Positions 8,492 through 16,856 of a stretch of 64,000 nucleotides of DNA are shown here, piece after piece; within the stretch, counting starts at the first letter, position 1, and each line of letters opens with the position of its first letter. A program made the position numbers and the translations under genes. The DNA comes from an uncultured Gemmatimonadales bacterium (GTDB lineage Bacteria > Gemmatimonadota > Gemmatimonadetes > JACCXV01 > JAHWKZ01): the NCBI GenBank assembly GCA_947259315.1, contig CAMYLR010000003.1:110001-174000 (forward strand), read 5' to 3'. Below the pieces are notes generated by a model. It searched no databases. It had not been told where the DNA came from and was given only the letters and a program-made list of their open reading frames with translations.

Positions 8492-9505
8492 ATGGCGGTA
8501 GGCGTAGCCAATCTGGCGGAGCTCTCGCTACGAGAATTCGGAACCGGCGTCCGGTTCGGAGCCGAGTGGGGAGATGTGTCACGACCGCTTGGCGGGAAGA
8601 AGCTCGGCTGTGGGATGTGGGTCGTACCGCCGGGCAGGGCGAACGTGCCGTACCACTATCATCTGGTCATCGAAGAGCTGGTGGTGGTGCTAGGGGGCGA
8701 ACCATCGATCCGGCTCGATGACGTTGAATATCAGCTCGAAGCTAGCGACGTCGTCGCGCTACCTCCCGGTGCCAGTAGCGCCCACCAGGTTCTCAACCGC
8801 GCCGATCGGCCCGTAAATCTGTTGATGGCATCGACAATGCCGGCCCGAGACATCGCGATCTACCCGGATTCGGGGAAGCAGATGTACTGGATCGAAGACT
8901 TGGCTGGTGAAGATTCGAACGCCAAGCTGTTGATTCGTGACGGTGAGGTGGCCGAGTATTTCGACGGTGAGCCGGTTGATGAACCGCTCCCTGAGGCGGC
9001 TCCGGTGCAGATGCAGCACCCGCACATCGTGTCGATCGACGAGATGGCCTGGGAGTCGTACGAGACGGGCCCGTTTCGCGGTGAGCGAAAACGTCTTGGC
9101 CGAGCAGCGGGCGCGGAAATGCTGGGTTACAGTCTTTACCGCCTGGCCCCCGGTGACCGGATGTGGCCGTTTCACCTCCACCACGTAAACGAGGAGCTCT
9201 TCTGGGTGAGATCGGGTTACGGTGAGCTTCGCACGGTGGCCGGTGCCCGCGACATCAAGCCTGGCGACGTCATCTTGTGCCCGACCGGGGCTGATGGGGC
9301 GCACGCGATCAAGAACAACGGGGACGCGCCGCTCGAGATCTTTACGCTGTCGACGATGGAGGAGCCCGAGGTCGCTGAGTATCCGGATTCAAAAAAGGTG
9401 TACATCATGAGTGGGTCGGCGCCTGGAGGTGATGAAGAAGCGCGTACCTTGAACCACGTATTCCGGCTGAGCGATGCAGTGGAGTACGATGTTGGAGAGA
9501 GATGA
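8492..9505 (+). CDS. Bicupin domain protein
   Basis: A 337-residue protein with two cupin beta-barrels. The first (about 35-120) has the metal-site segment PYHYHLVIEELVVVLGG and the second motif LPPGASSAHQVLNRADRP. The second (about 205-300) has MWPFHLHHVNEELFWVRSG and PGDVILCPTGADGAHAIKN. The HxH-x4-E signature in each repeat suggests two metal sites. Cupins range from isomerases to dioxygenases and sugar-binding proteins, so no substrate is assigned. The weak SD AAGG sits 6 bases before the ATG. The start codon of the divergent small gene is only 17 bases away. Confidence 0.88.
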   Translation: MAVGVANLAELSLREFGTGVRFGAEWGDVSRPLGGKKLGCGMWVVPPGRANVPYHYHLVIEELVVVLGGEPSIRLDDVEYQLEASDVVALPPGASSAHQVLNRADRPVNLLMASTMPARDIAIYPDSGKQMYWIEDLAGEDSNAKLLIRDGEVAEYFDGEPVDEPLPEAAPVQMQHPHIVSIDEMAWESYETGPFRGERKRLGRAAGAEMLGYSLYRLAPGDRMWPFHLHHVNEELFWVRSGYGELRTVAGARDIKPGDVILCPTGADGAHAIKNNGDAPLEIFTLSTMEEPEVAEYPDSKKVYIMSGSAPGGDEEARTLNHVFRLSDAVEYDVGER

Positions 9506-9539
9506 CGAAGGGAACAAACGAGCGGAAAGGAGACGGACC

Positions 9540-10148
9540 GTGAAACGCAGAGCATGGTTTGGTGTCGCGGGTTGGCTAGCGATGGCGATCTTCTCAGGTA
9601 CCGCGACCGCGCAAGAGATGAGCGCTGAAGAAATCGCGATGTTCGACAAGTACGCGATGCCGGGTGAAAACCACAAGCTGATGGAGCCGATGATCGGTGA
9701 GTGGGAAGAGACGATCGTGATGTGGTTCGCGCCCGGGGCGCCTCCGATGACGATGGAGGCGACGATGACCGCTGAGTGGATCTTGGACGGTCGCTGGGTG
9801 CGGTCGGAACACCGGGGCACGATGATGGGTCGACCGTTCCACGGCATCGGGCTCGACGGGTACGACAGTTATCGAGAAGAGTATGTCTCGATCTGGATGG
9901 ACAACATGTCCACCGCAACGATGGTCTCGCGCGGAAAGCACGATCCGGCGACCAATTCGGTAGCGATGATGGCCACCGCTGACGACTTCATGTCCGGCCG
10001 CGAGGACGTCCCCGTGCGGTCCGTCACCCATTGGACCGATCCCGACACGTTCGTCTTCGAGATGTACACCGAGAGCGAAGATGGTACGGAGTACCAGGTG
10101 ATGGAGCTGACGGGGCGGAGGGTTACACCGGCCGCCGCGACCGAGTAG
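9540..10148 (+). CDS. Exported DUF1579 family protein
   Basis: A protein of about 202 residues beginning at GTG 9540 after a clear AGGAG. The N-terminus (KRRAWFGVAGWLAMAIFSG, then ATAQ) is a signal peptide, so it should be periplasmic. The mature part carries the DUF1579 pattern: HKLMEPMIGEWEETIVMWF, WILDGRWVRSEHRG, GYDSYREEYVSIWMDN and FEMYTESEDGTEYQVMELTG, a lipocalin-like beta fold. An earlier possible start at 9474 would add hydrophilic residues in front of the signal peptide and overlap the cupin gene. Its last 26 bases overlap the end of the convergent glcF-like gene. Function of the family is unknown. Confidence 0.87.
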   Translation: MKRRAWFGVAGWLAMAIFSGTATAQEMSAEEIAMFDKYAMPGENHKLMEPMIGEWEETIVMWFAPGAPPMTMEATMTAEWILDGRWVRSEHRGTMMGRPFHGIGLDGYDSYREEYVSIWMDNMSTATMVSRGKHDPATNSVAMMATADDFMSGREDVPVRSVTHWTDPDTFVFEMYTESEDGTEYQVMELTGRRVTPAAATE

Positions 10149-11502
10149 AGCGCCAGCGCCGCCTCGGCAACAGCGGCGGTAGCTCGTAGGCGATCCGCAA
10201 TACGGTGGCCGGGTGAACCACGCGGACTGGCGAACCGGCAGAGCGCAGCCCGGAGGCGATCTGCATCGTACAGCCAGGGTTGCCCGTGACGACTAACTCG
10301 GCACCGGTAGTCAGGATGTGGCCGACTTTCCGCTGCTGCAGCTTGGCTGCCGCCTCGGGGTGGGTCACGTTGTACAGGCCGGCCGATCCACAGCACCACG
10401 TCGATTCGGGGAGCGGGGCCAGATCGAGCCCTGGGATCGAGCCCAGAAGCAGGCGCGGGGCTTCGACTACCCGTTGGCCGTGGATCAGATGGCATGCGTC
10501 GTGATAGGTCGCCTTCAGGCCGATTGGGCGACGCGGTCGGCGCACCCCCCGATCGACCAAGTACTCGGTGACATCTACGACTGCGGCCGCGAGTCTCTCC
10601 GCGCGGTCCGCCCAGCCCTGATCAGCAGCTAAGAGGTGTCCGTAAGCCTTCATGTGGGCGCCGCACCCGGCGGCGTTGGAGATCAATCGTGGGGCGTTCG
10701 ACGCTTCGAATGCCAAGATGTTCTTGCGCGCCAACGAACGAGCGACGTGCGGCTGGCCATAGTGAGCGTGAAGTGCGCCGCAGCACCGAAACCCTGCGGG
10801 GACCACGACCTGCCACGCGTTGTAAGCCAAGACCTGAGCGGTGTCGGCGTTGACGTCAGGCAAGAACACTGACTGCACACAACCGGGGTGAAGCGCCACG
10901 GTCCCACGCACCGACGGCGCATCACCGTTTATCACCACATCAGAAGGCCCGAGCGTGGCTGGCATTCGCCACCGGCGGCCTTGACGCGGGACCTCGGGTG
11001 TCAGCGACTCGAGTGGGTCGAGGTCTGGGAATCGGTTTGCAGCCCACCGCCGCCACCGACCGCGCTTTGCGAGCACGCGCTGGTGGAACCGTACCGATCG
11101 TGCGGTCCACCGCAGTCGCACGGGGTAGCCGACGATGCGATCCAGAAGCCATTTCTGGGCCGGCTCCGGTTGCCACGGTTCGCGCCCGTTGCTGCTGTCG
11201 ATCGCTGCCCGAGCCGCCTCGAGCAACCGCCCGAACTCGACCCCAGCTGGACACGCGGTTTCGCAGGCCCGGCATCCGAGGCAGTAGTACATCGCCTCGG
11301 CGAACGGGGGACCGCTGACCTCGATCTCACCGCTCGCGGCGGCGCGCATGAGCGTGATTCGGCCACGGGGACCGGCTCGCTCGCGTGGCGTCATCGCGAA
11401 CGTTGGACAAGAGGGCAAGCAGAAACCGCACTGAATGCAAGCCGCCAGCAGATCGCTGTCGGGATGAAAAGCGTGCTCCAGCTGCGTGTTGTCGGCCTTC
11501 AG
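10123..11502 (-). CDS. glcF: Glycolate-oxidase-type iron-sulfur subunit (GlcF-like), probable CTG start
   Basis: An Fe-S protein of about 459 residues with two 4Fe-4S motifs: CIQCGFCLPSC near residues 22-32 and CLGCRACETACPAG after it, followed by two cysteine-rich CCG domains (HPGCVQSVFLP / CCGALHAHYG and CHLIHGQRV / CCGSAGLYNVTHPE). It should pass electrons from the FAD subunit encoded just upstream. No ATG, GTG or TTG in frame lies before the first cluster motif. A CTG at 11502-11500 overlaps the glcD stop (CTGA) and has GAGGAGG 8 bases upstream, so I take CTG as the start. A TTG start at 11418 would cut the first cluster in half. Confidence 0.88.
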   Translation of the reverse strand: MKADNTQLEHAFHPDSDLLAACIQCGFCLPSCPTFAMTPRERAGPRGRITLMRAAASGEIEVSGPPFAEAMYYCLGCRACETACPAGVEFGRLLEAARAAIDSSNGREPWQPEPAQKWLLDRIVGYPVRLRWTARSVRFHQRVLAKRGRWRRWAANRFPDLDPLESLTPEVPRQGRRWRMPATLGPSDVVINGDAPSVRGTVALHPGCVQSVFLPDVNADTAQVLAYNAWQVVVPAGFRCCGALHAHYGQPHVARSLARKNILAFEASNAPRLISNAAGCGAHMKAYGHLLAADQGWADRAERLAAAVVDVTEYLVDRGVRRPRRPIGLKATYHDACHLIHGQRVVEAPRLLLGSIPGLDLAPLPESTWCCGSAGLYNVTHPEAAAKLQQRKVGHILTTGAELVVTGNPGCTMQIASGLRSAGSPVRVVHPATVLRIAYELPPLLPRRRWRSTRSRRPV

Positions 11503-12938
11503 GCGAGCGCCTCCTCGTAGGCCGGATGACCGAGTGGCGGATGTTCACAGCGCGCCGAGCGGCCCAACACTTTGCCCGGATTCAACACTTGGCTGGGGTC
11601 GAGCACGGCTTTTATCTGACGCATGAAACGCAGTGCCGGGTCACCGGTGTGACGCTCCAGGAACTTCCGCTTTGCAAGCCCGACTCCGTGCTCGCCGGTA
11701 ATCGTTCCGCCCAATGCCACCGCGGCGTCGAAGATCTCTTCCAATGCGGCCTCGGCGCGGACGACCGCTTCAGCGTCGCGGGCATCGGTGATGCAAGTGG
11801 GGTGCAGATTGCCGTCACCCGCATGCCCGAACACGCCGATCTGGAGCTGATGCTCGGCCGCGATGTCCTCGATGCGGACGAGCATTGATGCCACCGCGCT
11901 GCGCGGAACGGCGACGTCCTCGAGGATCGTGGTCGGGCCGATCCGCGCCAGGGCGGTAAAAGACGTTCGCCTCGCAGCGCGCAAGTCTTCCGCTTCGTCT
12001 GCATTGGAAGCGGTGCGGACTTCACGGGCGCCCTGCTGCCGGCAGATCCGGTCTACCGCGTCGGCGTCTTCAGCCACGGCGTGGGCTCGTCCGTCGACCT
12101 CGATCAACAGTAGCGCCGCCAGGTCGGCAGGCAGTCCGAGCCCGGCGAACGATTCCACGGCCCGAATCGTGACCTGGTCGAGGAACTCGAGTGTCGATGG
12201 CACGATCCCAGCCGCGAGAATCGCGGTCACCGTTTGACCCGCGGCACCCACCGAGTCGAACGACGCGAGGATCGTGCGCGTCGACTGCGGCTTCGGCACC
12301 AACCGCACGAGGATCTTGGTGAAGATCGCCAGCGTGCCCTCGCTGCCGACCAATAGATCCAGCAGGTTGTATCCGGAAACATCCTTGATCGACTTGCCAC
12401 CAAGCGAGAGGAACTCGCCGGTCGGCAAGACCGCTTCGAGGCCCATCACGTAATCCTTTGTGACCCCGTACTTGAGGCCGCGAAGCCCACCGGCATTCTC
12501 GGCCACGTTCCCACCGAGCGTGCAGATTCGCATCGAACCCGGGTCGGGAGGGTAGAACAAGCCGTACGGTTCGACGGCGGCGTGTAGATCGGCGGTAATC
12601 ACCCCCGGCTCGACCCACGCCGTGTGGTTGACTGCGTCGACCTCGATAATCCGGTTCCACGAAGGGAACAGCATGACGACGCTATCGGTGGTCGGCACCG
12701 CTCCGGCTGACAGCCCGGTTCCGGCCCCGCGAGGGATGAGCGCAAACCCCTCCTCGTTGGCCAGCTTGACGATGCGGGCCACTTGTTCCGTGTCGCGGGG
12801 GATAACGACCGCTTCGGGTACACACCGATGGAGAGGGGTGGCGTCGGAGGCGTACGTGAGGAGGTCTTCGCGCGCGGTCAACACGCGAGCCGGCGACGTC
12901 GTCTCCGCGAGGCCCGCGAGCACGCGATCGGTGAGCAT
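11499..12938 (-). CDS. glcD: FAD-linked oxidase, GlcD-like
   Basis: A protein of about 479 residues of the FAD-binding PCMH type, related to glycolate oxidase GlcD and D-lactate dehydrogenases. Seen in the sequence: PRGAGTGLSAGAVPT (FAD loop), PDPGSMRICTLGGNVAENAG, VTKDYVMGLEAVLPTGE, and C-terminal GHAGDGNLHP and TGEHGVG. The known reaction is oxidation of a 2-hydroxy acid with electrons passed to the Fe-S partner. Start ATG at 12938 is chosen because TATATA lies 6 bases upstream and the divergent gene begins at 12973. An upstream ATG at 12998 would run into that gene. Next gene glcF overlaps at CTGA. Confidence 0.93.
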   Translation of the reverse strand: MLTDRVLAGLAETTSPARVLTAREDLLTYASDATPLHRCVPEAVVIPRDTEQVARIVKLANEEGFALIPRGAGTGLSAGAVPTTDSVVMLFPSWNRIIEVDAVNHTAWVEPGVITADLHAAVEPYGLFYPPDPGSMRICTLGGNVAENAGGLRGLKYGVTKDYVMGLEAVLPTGEFLSLGGKSIKDVSGYNLLDLLVGSEGTLAIFTKILVRLVPKPQSTRTILASFDSVGAAGQTVTAILAAGIVPSTLEFLDQVTIRAVESFAGLGLPADLAALLLIEVDGRAHAVAEDADAVDRICRQQGAREVRTASNADEAEDLRAARRTSFTALARIGPTTILEDVAVPRSAVASMLVRIEDIAAEHQLQIGVFGHAGDGNLHPTCITDARDAEAVVRAEAALEEIFDAAVALGGTITGEHGVGLAKRKFLERHTGDPALRFMRQIKAVLDPSQVLNPGKVLGRSARCEHPPLGHPAYEEALA

Positions 12939-12944
12939 GCGATT

Positions 12945-12965
12945 TATATAGCGAAATCGTAGACT
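12945..12965. promoter_or_regulatory. Back-to-back -10 boxes between glcD-like and CcmI-like genes
   Basis: The two ATG codons are only 34 bases apart. On the minus strand TATATA (12945-12950) lies 6 bases before the glcD ATG; on the plus strand TAGACT (12960-12965) lies 7 bases before the other ATG. Neither gene has an SD here, so both messages may be leaderless. Confidence 0.4.
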
Positions 12966-12972
12966 ATCGGCC

Positions 12973-13491
12973 ATGCGATTGGCGCTCAAAACATTCATGG
13001 TCGTCGGGCTCTCGATTATCGCGTGCAGTCAGCGCGTCACACCCGAGGAGGAGTTCGCTCAAGAAGCGCGCGACCGGCCGCTCGTTTCCGAAAGCGGATT
13101 GCCACCTGCGCTCAGCGCAACCGGAGCGCAGACGCCACCGGCGAGCGCGGCCGGTGACGAGTTGCGAGGTGAAATCGTCTTGCCGCCGGACGCGGGCGAC
13201 ACTGGCGACGGGGTGCTTTTCCTCTTTATTCGTCGAGTCGAGGGCGAGGGCGGACCACCGTTGGCGGTCCAACGCTACGAACGAGTTCGCTTCCCGTTCG
13301 CATTCGCGATCGGTCGACAAGATGCGATGATCGCCGGGGTCGAGTTTCCTGACCAAGTGAGAGTCGTTGCGCGCCTCGACAGCGACGGCAACGCGATGAC
13401 GGAGGGACCGGGCGATTGGCGTGCGGCGAGTGAACCCATCACGCTCGGATCCGAGGGGCTGGAGCTCGTCCTGGAACCCGCCAACCCCTGA
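12973..13491 (+). CDS. Lipoprotein with CcmI/CycH C-terminal Ig-like domain
   Basis: A 172-residue lipoprotein: the signal peptide ends at IIAC (Cys18), then a Pro/Ala/Glu-rich linker to about residue 62. The rest resembles the C-terminal domain of the cytochrome c maturation protein CcmI (CycH): VLFLFIRRVEG, GGPPLAVQRYERVRFPFAF and DQVRVVARLDSDGNAM. The TPR and membrane parts of CcmI are missing, so this is a stand-alone domain. A role in holding apocytochromes is possible by inference, given the octaheme protein 7 kb away. No SD is seen; TAGACT lies 7 bases before ATG. It starts an operon with ygfZ, six bases downstream. Confidence 0.75.
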   Translation: MRLALKTFMVVGLSIIACSQRVTPEEEFAQEARDRPLVSESGLPPALSATGAQTPPASAAGDELRGEIVLPPDAGDTGDGVLFLFIRRVEGEGGPPLAVQRYERVRFPFAFAIGRQDAMIAGVEFPDQVRVVARLDSDGNAMTEGPGDWRAASEPITLGSEGLELVLEPANP

Positions 13492-13496
13492 TCGAC

Positions 13497-14489
13497 ATGT
13501 ACGACGACGTTCCGCAGTGGCACACACCGTACCGCGCCGTGCGCGAGAGCGCAGCGCTTTTTCCGCGTCGTGATAACGAGCTGATCGAGGTCGCTGGATC
13601 GGAGCGCGAAGAGTACCTCGACAATCTCTGTACCAATCGCGTCGCCGGGTTGATGCCGGGCGAAGCCACCCGCGCTTTCATGCTGAACCCGACCAAAGGC
13701 CGCGTCCTGGCCGACTTTCTCGTCGTAGCTACCGACGACGCGCTGTGGTTGGATTGCGAAAGCGGCTGCGCTTCGACGGTTGAAGCGCTACTGCAACGCT
13801 ATTACTTCGGTCAGGACGTCGAGTTTCGCAATCAAGGCGATGAGTGGTCGATCGCGTCGCTTCAAGGGCCTCTGGGCGGCGAGATCCTGACTCGTTCCGG
13901 GGCGACCCTCCCGACCGATCCTGTCGGTTCACACATCGAAACCGTGATCGGATCGACCGCGGTACGCGTCGTTCGATGGACGGATACCGGAGAGGTCGGC
14001 TTCCGTGTGTGGACGCCGAGGTCCGGAGAAGAGACGGTAAAGAAGACGCTGGTCGATGCTGGGGCGATCGAAGGCGACGATGACGCGTGGACGGTGCTCC
14101 AAATCGAAGCTGGCATCGCCGCCTTCGGTCGCGAGTTGACCGAGGAGACGATTCCGCTCGAAGCGCCAACCGAAAACGCCGTCAGTCACGACAAAGGGTG
14201 CTACCCGGGCCAAGAGGTCGTCGCCCGATTGTGGGCTCGTGGTCGACCGGCCAAGCAGTTGCGCGGGCTGCGCCTGGAGACCGATCAGCCGCCACCTCCG
14301 GGCACGCTGCTCGACGGTGACGACAAGTCGGGCGTGGCGCGTATTACAGCCGCCGGGGTCAGCCCCGAGCTGGGCTCGGTTGCACTCGCGTTCGTCCATC
14401 GGGACTACTGTGAGGCCGGCACGCGGCTCGGCGGCGCCGAGCTGGTGGCAGAGGTCGTCGATCTTCCGATGACGACGGTCAAGGCATGA
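13497..14489 (+). CDS. ygfZ: YgfZ/GcvT family folate-binding protein
   Basis: A 330-residue protein with the YgfZ signature KGCYPGQE (Cys235) and the GcvT-like N-terminal fold (LFPRRDNELIEVAGSE, FMLNPTKGRVLADFLV). YgfZ proteins bind tetrahydrofolate and support assembly or repair of certain Fe-S enzymes, including radical SAM MiaB. It is not a true GcvT aminomethyltransferase: the signature is that of YgfZ, and the gene lies 11 kb from gcvH/gcvP. It follows the CcmI-like lipoprotein by a few bases and overlaps the adenosyltransferase start by four bases (ATGA). Confidence 0.88.
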   Translation: MYDDVPQWHTPYRAVRESAALFPRRDNELIEVAGSEREEYLDNLCTNRVAGLMPGEATRAFMLNPTKGRVLADFLVVATDDALWLDCESGCASTVEALLQRYYFGQDVEFRNQGDEWSIASLQGPLGGEILTRSGATLPTDPVGSHIETVIGSTAVRVVRWTDTGEVGFRVWTPRSGEETVKKTLVDAGAIEGDDDAWTVLQIEAGIAAFGRELTEETIPLEAPTENAVSHDKGCYPGQEVVARLWARGRPAKQLRGLRLETDQPPPPGTLLDGDDKSGVARITAAGVSPELGSVALAFVHRDYCEAGTRLGGAELVAEVVDLPMTTVKA

Positions 14490-15022
14490 AGATCTATACG
14501 AAAACTGGAGATGACGGTGGCACCGCGCTGTTCGGGGGTGGCCGAGTGACGAAGAGTGATGCGCGCGTCGCGGCGTACGGCGACGTGGATGAGCTCAACG
14601 CATGGCTCGGTGTGGTCCGCTCTCATGGCATCGACGAGGGCGTGTCTGCGGCCCTCGAGCGGGTGCAGCAGGACCTGTTCGTAGTGGGGGCGATCCTGGC
14701 TACGCCCAACCCCGACCGTCGCAAGCGATCGAAGTTCGATCTCGCCACCGATAAGATCGAGTCGTTGGAGCAACAGATCGACGCGTGGCAGGACGAGCTG
14801 TCGCCGCTCGAAGCGTTCGTGTTGCCGGGTGGTTGTCCACCCGCAGCCTTCCTCCACGTCGCGCGTACCGTCTGTCGGCGCGCGGAGCGAGCGATCGTAG
14901 CGCTCCAGGTCGATGATTTGCCGGAGACGATTCTGCCCTACATCAATCGGTTGAGCGATTACTTGTTCGTGTGTGCCCGCTATGTGAACCACCAAGCCGG
15001 AGTTGTTGAGCCGACCTGGTAG
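14486..15022 (+). CDS. PduO-type cob(I)alamin adenosyltransferase
   Basis: A 178-residue protein with the ATP-binding N-terminus KIYTKTGDDGGTALFGGG and the helix-bundle motifs YGDVDELNAWLG, FVLPGGCPPAAFLHVARTVC and RRAERAIVAL. The family transfers the adenosyl group of ATP to reduced cobalamin to make coenzyme B12. It starts at an ATGA overlap with ygfZ, so the two are translationally coupled. No B12-dependent enzyme or cobalamin riboswitch is visible nearby. Gap of 8 bases to the convergent FeoA gene. Confidence 0.93.
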   Translation: MKIYTKTGDDGGTALFGGGRVTKSDARVAAYGDVDELNAWLGVVRSHGIDEGVSAALERVQQDLFVVGAILATPNPDRRKRSKFDLATDKIESLEQQIDAWQDELSPLEAFVLPGGCPPAAFLHVARTVCRRAERAIVALQVDDLPETILPYINRLSDYLFVCARYVNHQAGVVEPTW

Positions 15023-15030
15023 CGAGCGCG

Positions 15031-15276
15031 TCAGTCGGTAGGCTCTTCGGTCGCGTAAATCACCGGCGCTAACCACGGAACGAGCGAAAGTTCACGGTCG
15101 TCGAGTCGGACAGTGATGCCACGCTCGGGATCGTGGGCCACGACCTCGAAGGCGACACCCCTCTCAAAACCCATCTCGGCCAGTCGGTCGGCCACGTCCT
15201 GTTCGCGCCAGCGGATCCCGACCACGCGGCCCTTTTCGCCCTGGAGCATGAAATGGAGTGGGAACTCGACGGTCAT
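15031..15276 (-). CDS. FeoA domain protein
   Basis: An 81-residue SH3-like FeoA domain: GEKGRVVGIRWREQ, VADRLAEMGFERGVAFEVV and ITVRLDDRELSL are the usual FeoA landmarks. FeoA proteins are small cytoplasmic partners of the FeoB ferrous-iron permease. No feoB lies in the window. It overlaps the end of the DtxR-type regulator by four bases (ATGA), so it is cotranscribed with that regulator, which itself ends in an FeoA-like domain. Confidence 0.87.
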   Translation of the reverse strand: MTVEFPLHFMLQGEKGRVVGIRWREQDVADRLAEMGFERGVAFEVVAHDPERGITVRLDDRELSLVPWLAPVIYATEEPTD

Positions 15277-15953
15277 GCCGGTTCGACGAACACCTTGCTG
15301 GCCAGCCGTTCGTCGATGGCTACGGTTTCGCCGTTGCGCTCGAGCGTGATGCTGCCGCCATAGCCAGCGCGTTCGACGATCGTGATGCGAGCACCAGGCA
15401 CCAGGTTGAGCGATGACAGTGAGCGCAGCAACTCGCCATCACGATCGGAAACCCGACGCACGATCACACGGTCTCCGGTCGCGACCTCGTTCAACGGACG
15501 GTGCACGTCTTCGGGCGGCCGGCCCTCCTTGGGTGGTATCGGGTGGCCATGCGGGTCGATGGTTGGATGGCCGAGCATCGCATCGATGCGATCCTCAAAC
15601 TCCTCGCTGATGACGTGCTCCAGTCGCTCGGCTTCGTCGTGCACGGTGTCCCACGAGTATCCGAGCGCTTCGGCCAGATAGAGCTCGATCAGCCGATGAT
15701 GCCGAACGACTTCGAGGGCGATCTTCTCGCCCGCGACCGTGAGCTGAACACCCTTGTAAGGTGTGTATTCCACGAGCCGCATCTCAGCCAGCTTCTGCAT
15801 CATGTTCGTTGCCGAGGCGGCGGAGACCTGCATCCGCGCAGCGATCGCCGAGGTCGAGGCACGCGGCTCGCCCCGCTCGCGACCAATGGTGTAGATCGCC
15901 TTGAGGTAGTCCTCGATTGGTGGCGTGATCTGAGGGATCGGGTCATCGACCAT
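15273..15953 (-). CDS. DtxR/MntR family metal-dependent regulator
   Basis: A regulator of about 226 residues. N-terminal winged helix: IEDYLKAIYTIGRERGEPRA, IAARMQVSAASATNMMQKLA and VEYTPYKGVQLT. The dimerisation and metal-binding helices follow, with HHRLIELYLAEALGYSWDTVHDEAERLEHVIS supplying His/Glu ligands. The C-terminal 75 residues form an FeoA/SH3-like domain (GDRVIVRRVSDRD, LVPGARITIVERAG). It should repress metal-uptake genes when Fe(II) or Mn(II) is plentiful. Start at 15953 (MVDDPIPQ) is preferred; a longer reading to 16064 would enter the divergent gene. Confidence 0.92.
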   Translation of the reverse strand: MVDDPIPQITPPIEDYLKAIYTIGRERGEPRASTSAIAARMQVSAASATNMMQKLAEMRLVEYTPYKGVQLTVAGEKIALEVVRHHRLIELYLAEALGYSWDTVHDEAERLEHVISEEFEDRIDAMLGHPTIDPHGHPIPPKEGRPPEDVHRPLNEVATGDRVIVRRVSDRDGELLRSLSSLNLVPGARITIVERAGYGGSITLERNGETVAIDERLASKVFVEPA

Positions 15954-16002
15954 CGCCTCATCAATGTGACCTTTGGCCGTCGGAACCGTCAAACCAGCTG
16001 AG

Positions 16003-16030
16003 TTGTCGCGGCACCAGGAGCGACTACCAT
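16003..16030 (+). promoter_or_regulatory. Sigma-70-like promoter of the phzF-type gene
   Basis: TTGTCG, a 16-base spacer and TACCAT. The -10 box ends 7 bases before the ATG at 16038 and there is no SD, so the message may be leaderless. Confidence 0.45.
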
Positions 16031-16037
16031 TGAACCC

Positions 16038-16838
16038 ATGCACGAGCCGATCCCGGTCTATCAAGTCGACGCCTTCTCAGACCGCGCATATGGTGGGAAC
16101 CCGGCCGCGGTGTGCCTGCTCAAAGAGCCGGCCGACACCGGTTGGATGCAGGCGGTCGGGGCCGAGATGAATCTGTCCGAGACCGCGTTTCTGTGGCCCG
16201 AGGGCGCCACCTATCGGCTGCGTTGGTTCTCCCCTTTACGGGAAGTCGATCTGTGCGGTCACGCGACCCTGGCCAGCGCACACGTCTTGTGGGAGAGCGG
16301 CGTCGTGAAGGAGTCGGTCGCGGTGAGGTTCCAGACTCGGAGCGGCGAGCTGGTGGCGTCGCGCTTGGGCGATTGGATCGAGCTCGACTTTCCCGCCACT
16401 CCCGCCGTGGCGACCGAACCGCCGCCGGGCCTGCTAGCCGCGCTCGGCGTCGAGCCCCTGTTCGTCGGCAAGAGCGAGCAGCAAGATTACCTGGTCGAGG
16501 TCGATAGCGAGGCCCAGGTCAGGGGCCTCGACCCCGACTTCCGGCGCTTGGCAACCGTCAAAGCTCGGGGGACGGTCGTTACCGCCAAGGCCGACAGCGA
16601 GGAGCACCATTTCGTATCCCGGTTCTTCGTTCCTCGTTATGGGATCGACGAGGACCCGGTTACCGGCTCAGCACACTGCGCGTTGGCACCGTATTGGTCA
16701 CCAAAGCTCGGCTCCGACGATTTGGTGGGCTATCAAGCTTCGACCCGGGGTGGTATCGTTCGCGCGCGATTGGCCAATGATCGCGTGATTCTCAGCGGGC
16801 AAGCGGTAACGGTGCTACGGGGAGAGCTGCTCCGCTAG
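16038..16838 (+). CDS. PhzF family isomerase/epimerase
   Basis: A 266-residue PhzF-fold protein: VYQVDAFSDRAYGGNPAAVC with the GNPA/V motif, MNLSETAFLWPEG with the catalytic Glu of the family, RWFSPLREVDLCGHATLASA, and the C-terminal GIDEDPVTGSAHCALAPYW. Family members catalyse isomerisations such as that in phenazine synthesis, but most are uncharacterised; no phenazine genes are near. It leads a three-gene operon with the dienelactone hydrolase and the M20 peptidase. Confidence 0.93.
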   Translation: MHEPIPVYQVDAFSDRAYGGNPAAVCLLKEPADTGWMQAVGAEMNLSETAFLWPEGATYRLRWFSPLREVDLCGHATLASAHVLWESGVVKESVAVRFQTRSGELVASRLGDWIELDFPATPAVATEPPPGLLAALGVEPLFVGKSEQQDYLVEVDSEAQVRGLDPDFRRLATVKARGTVVTAKADSEEHHFVSRFFVPRYGIDEDPVTGSAHCALAPYWSPKLGSDDLVGYQASTRGGIVRARLANDRVILSGQAVTVLRGELLR

Positions 16839-16856
16839 TTGAAAAAAGGAGGTACG

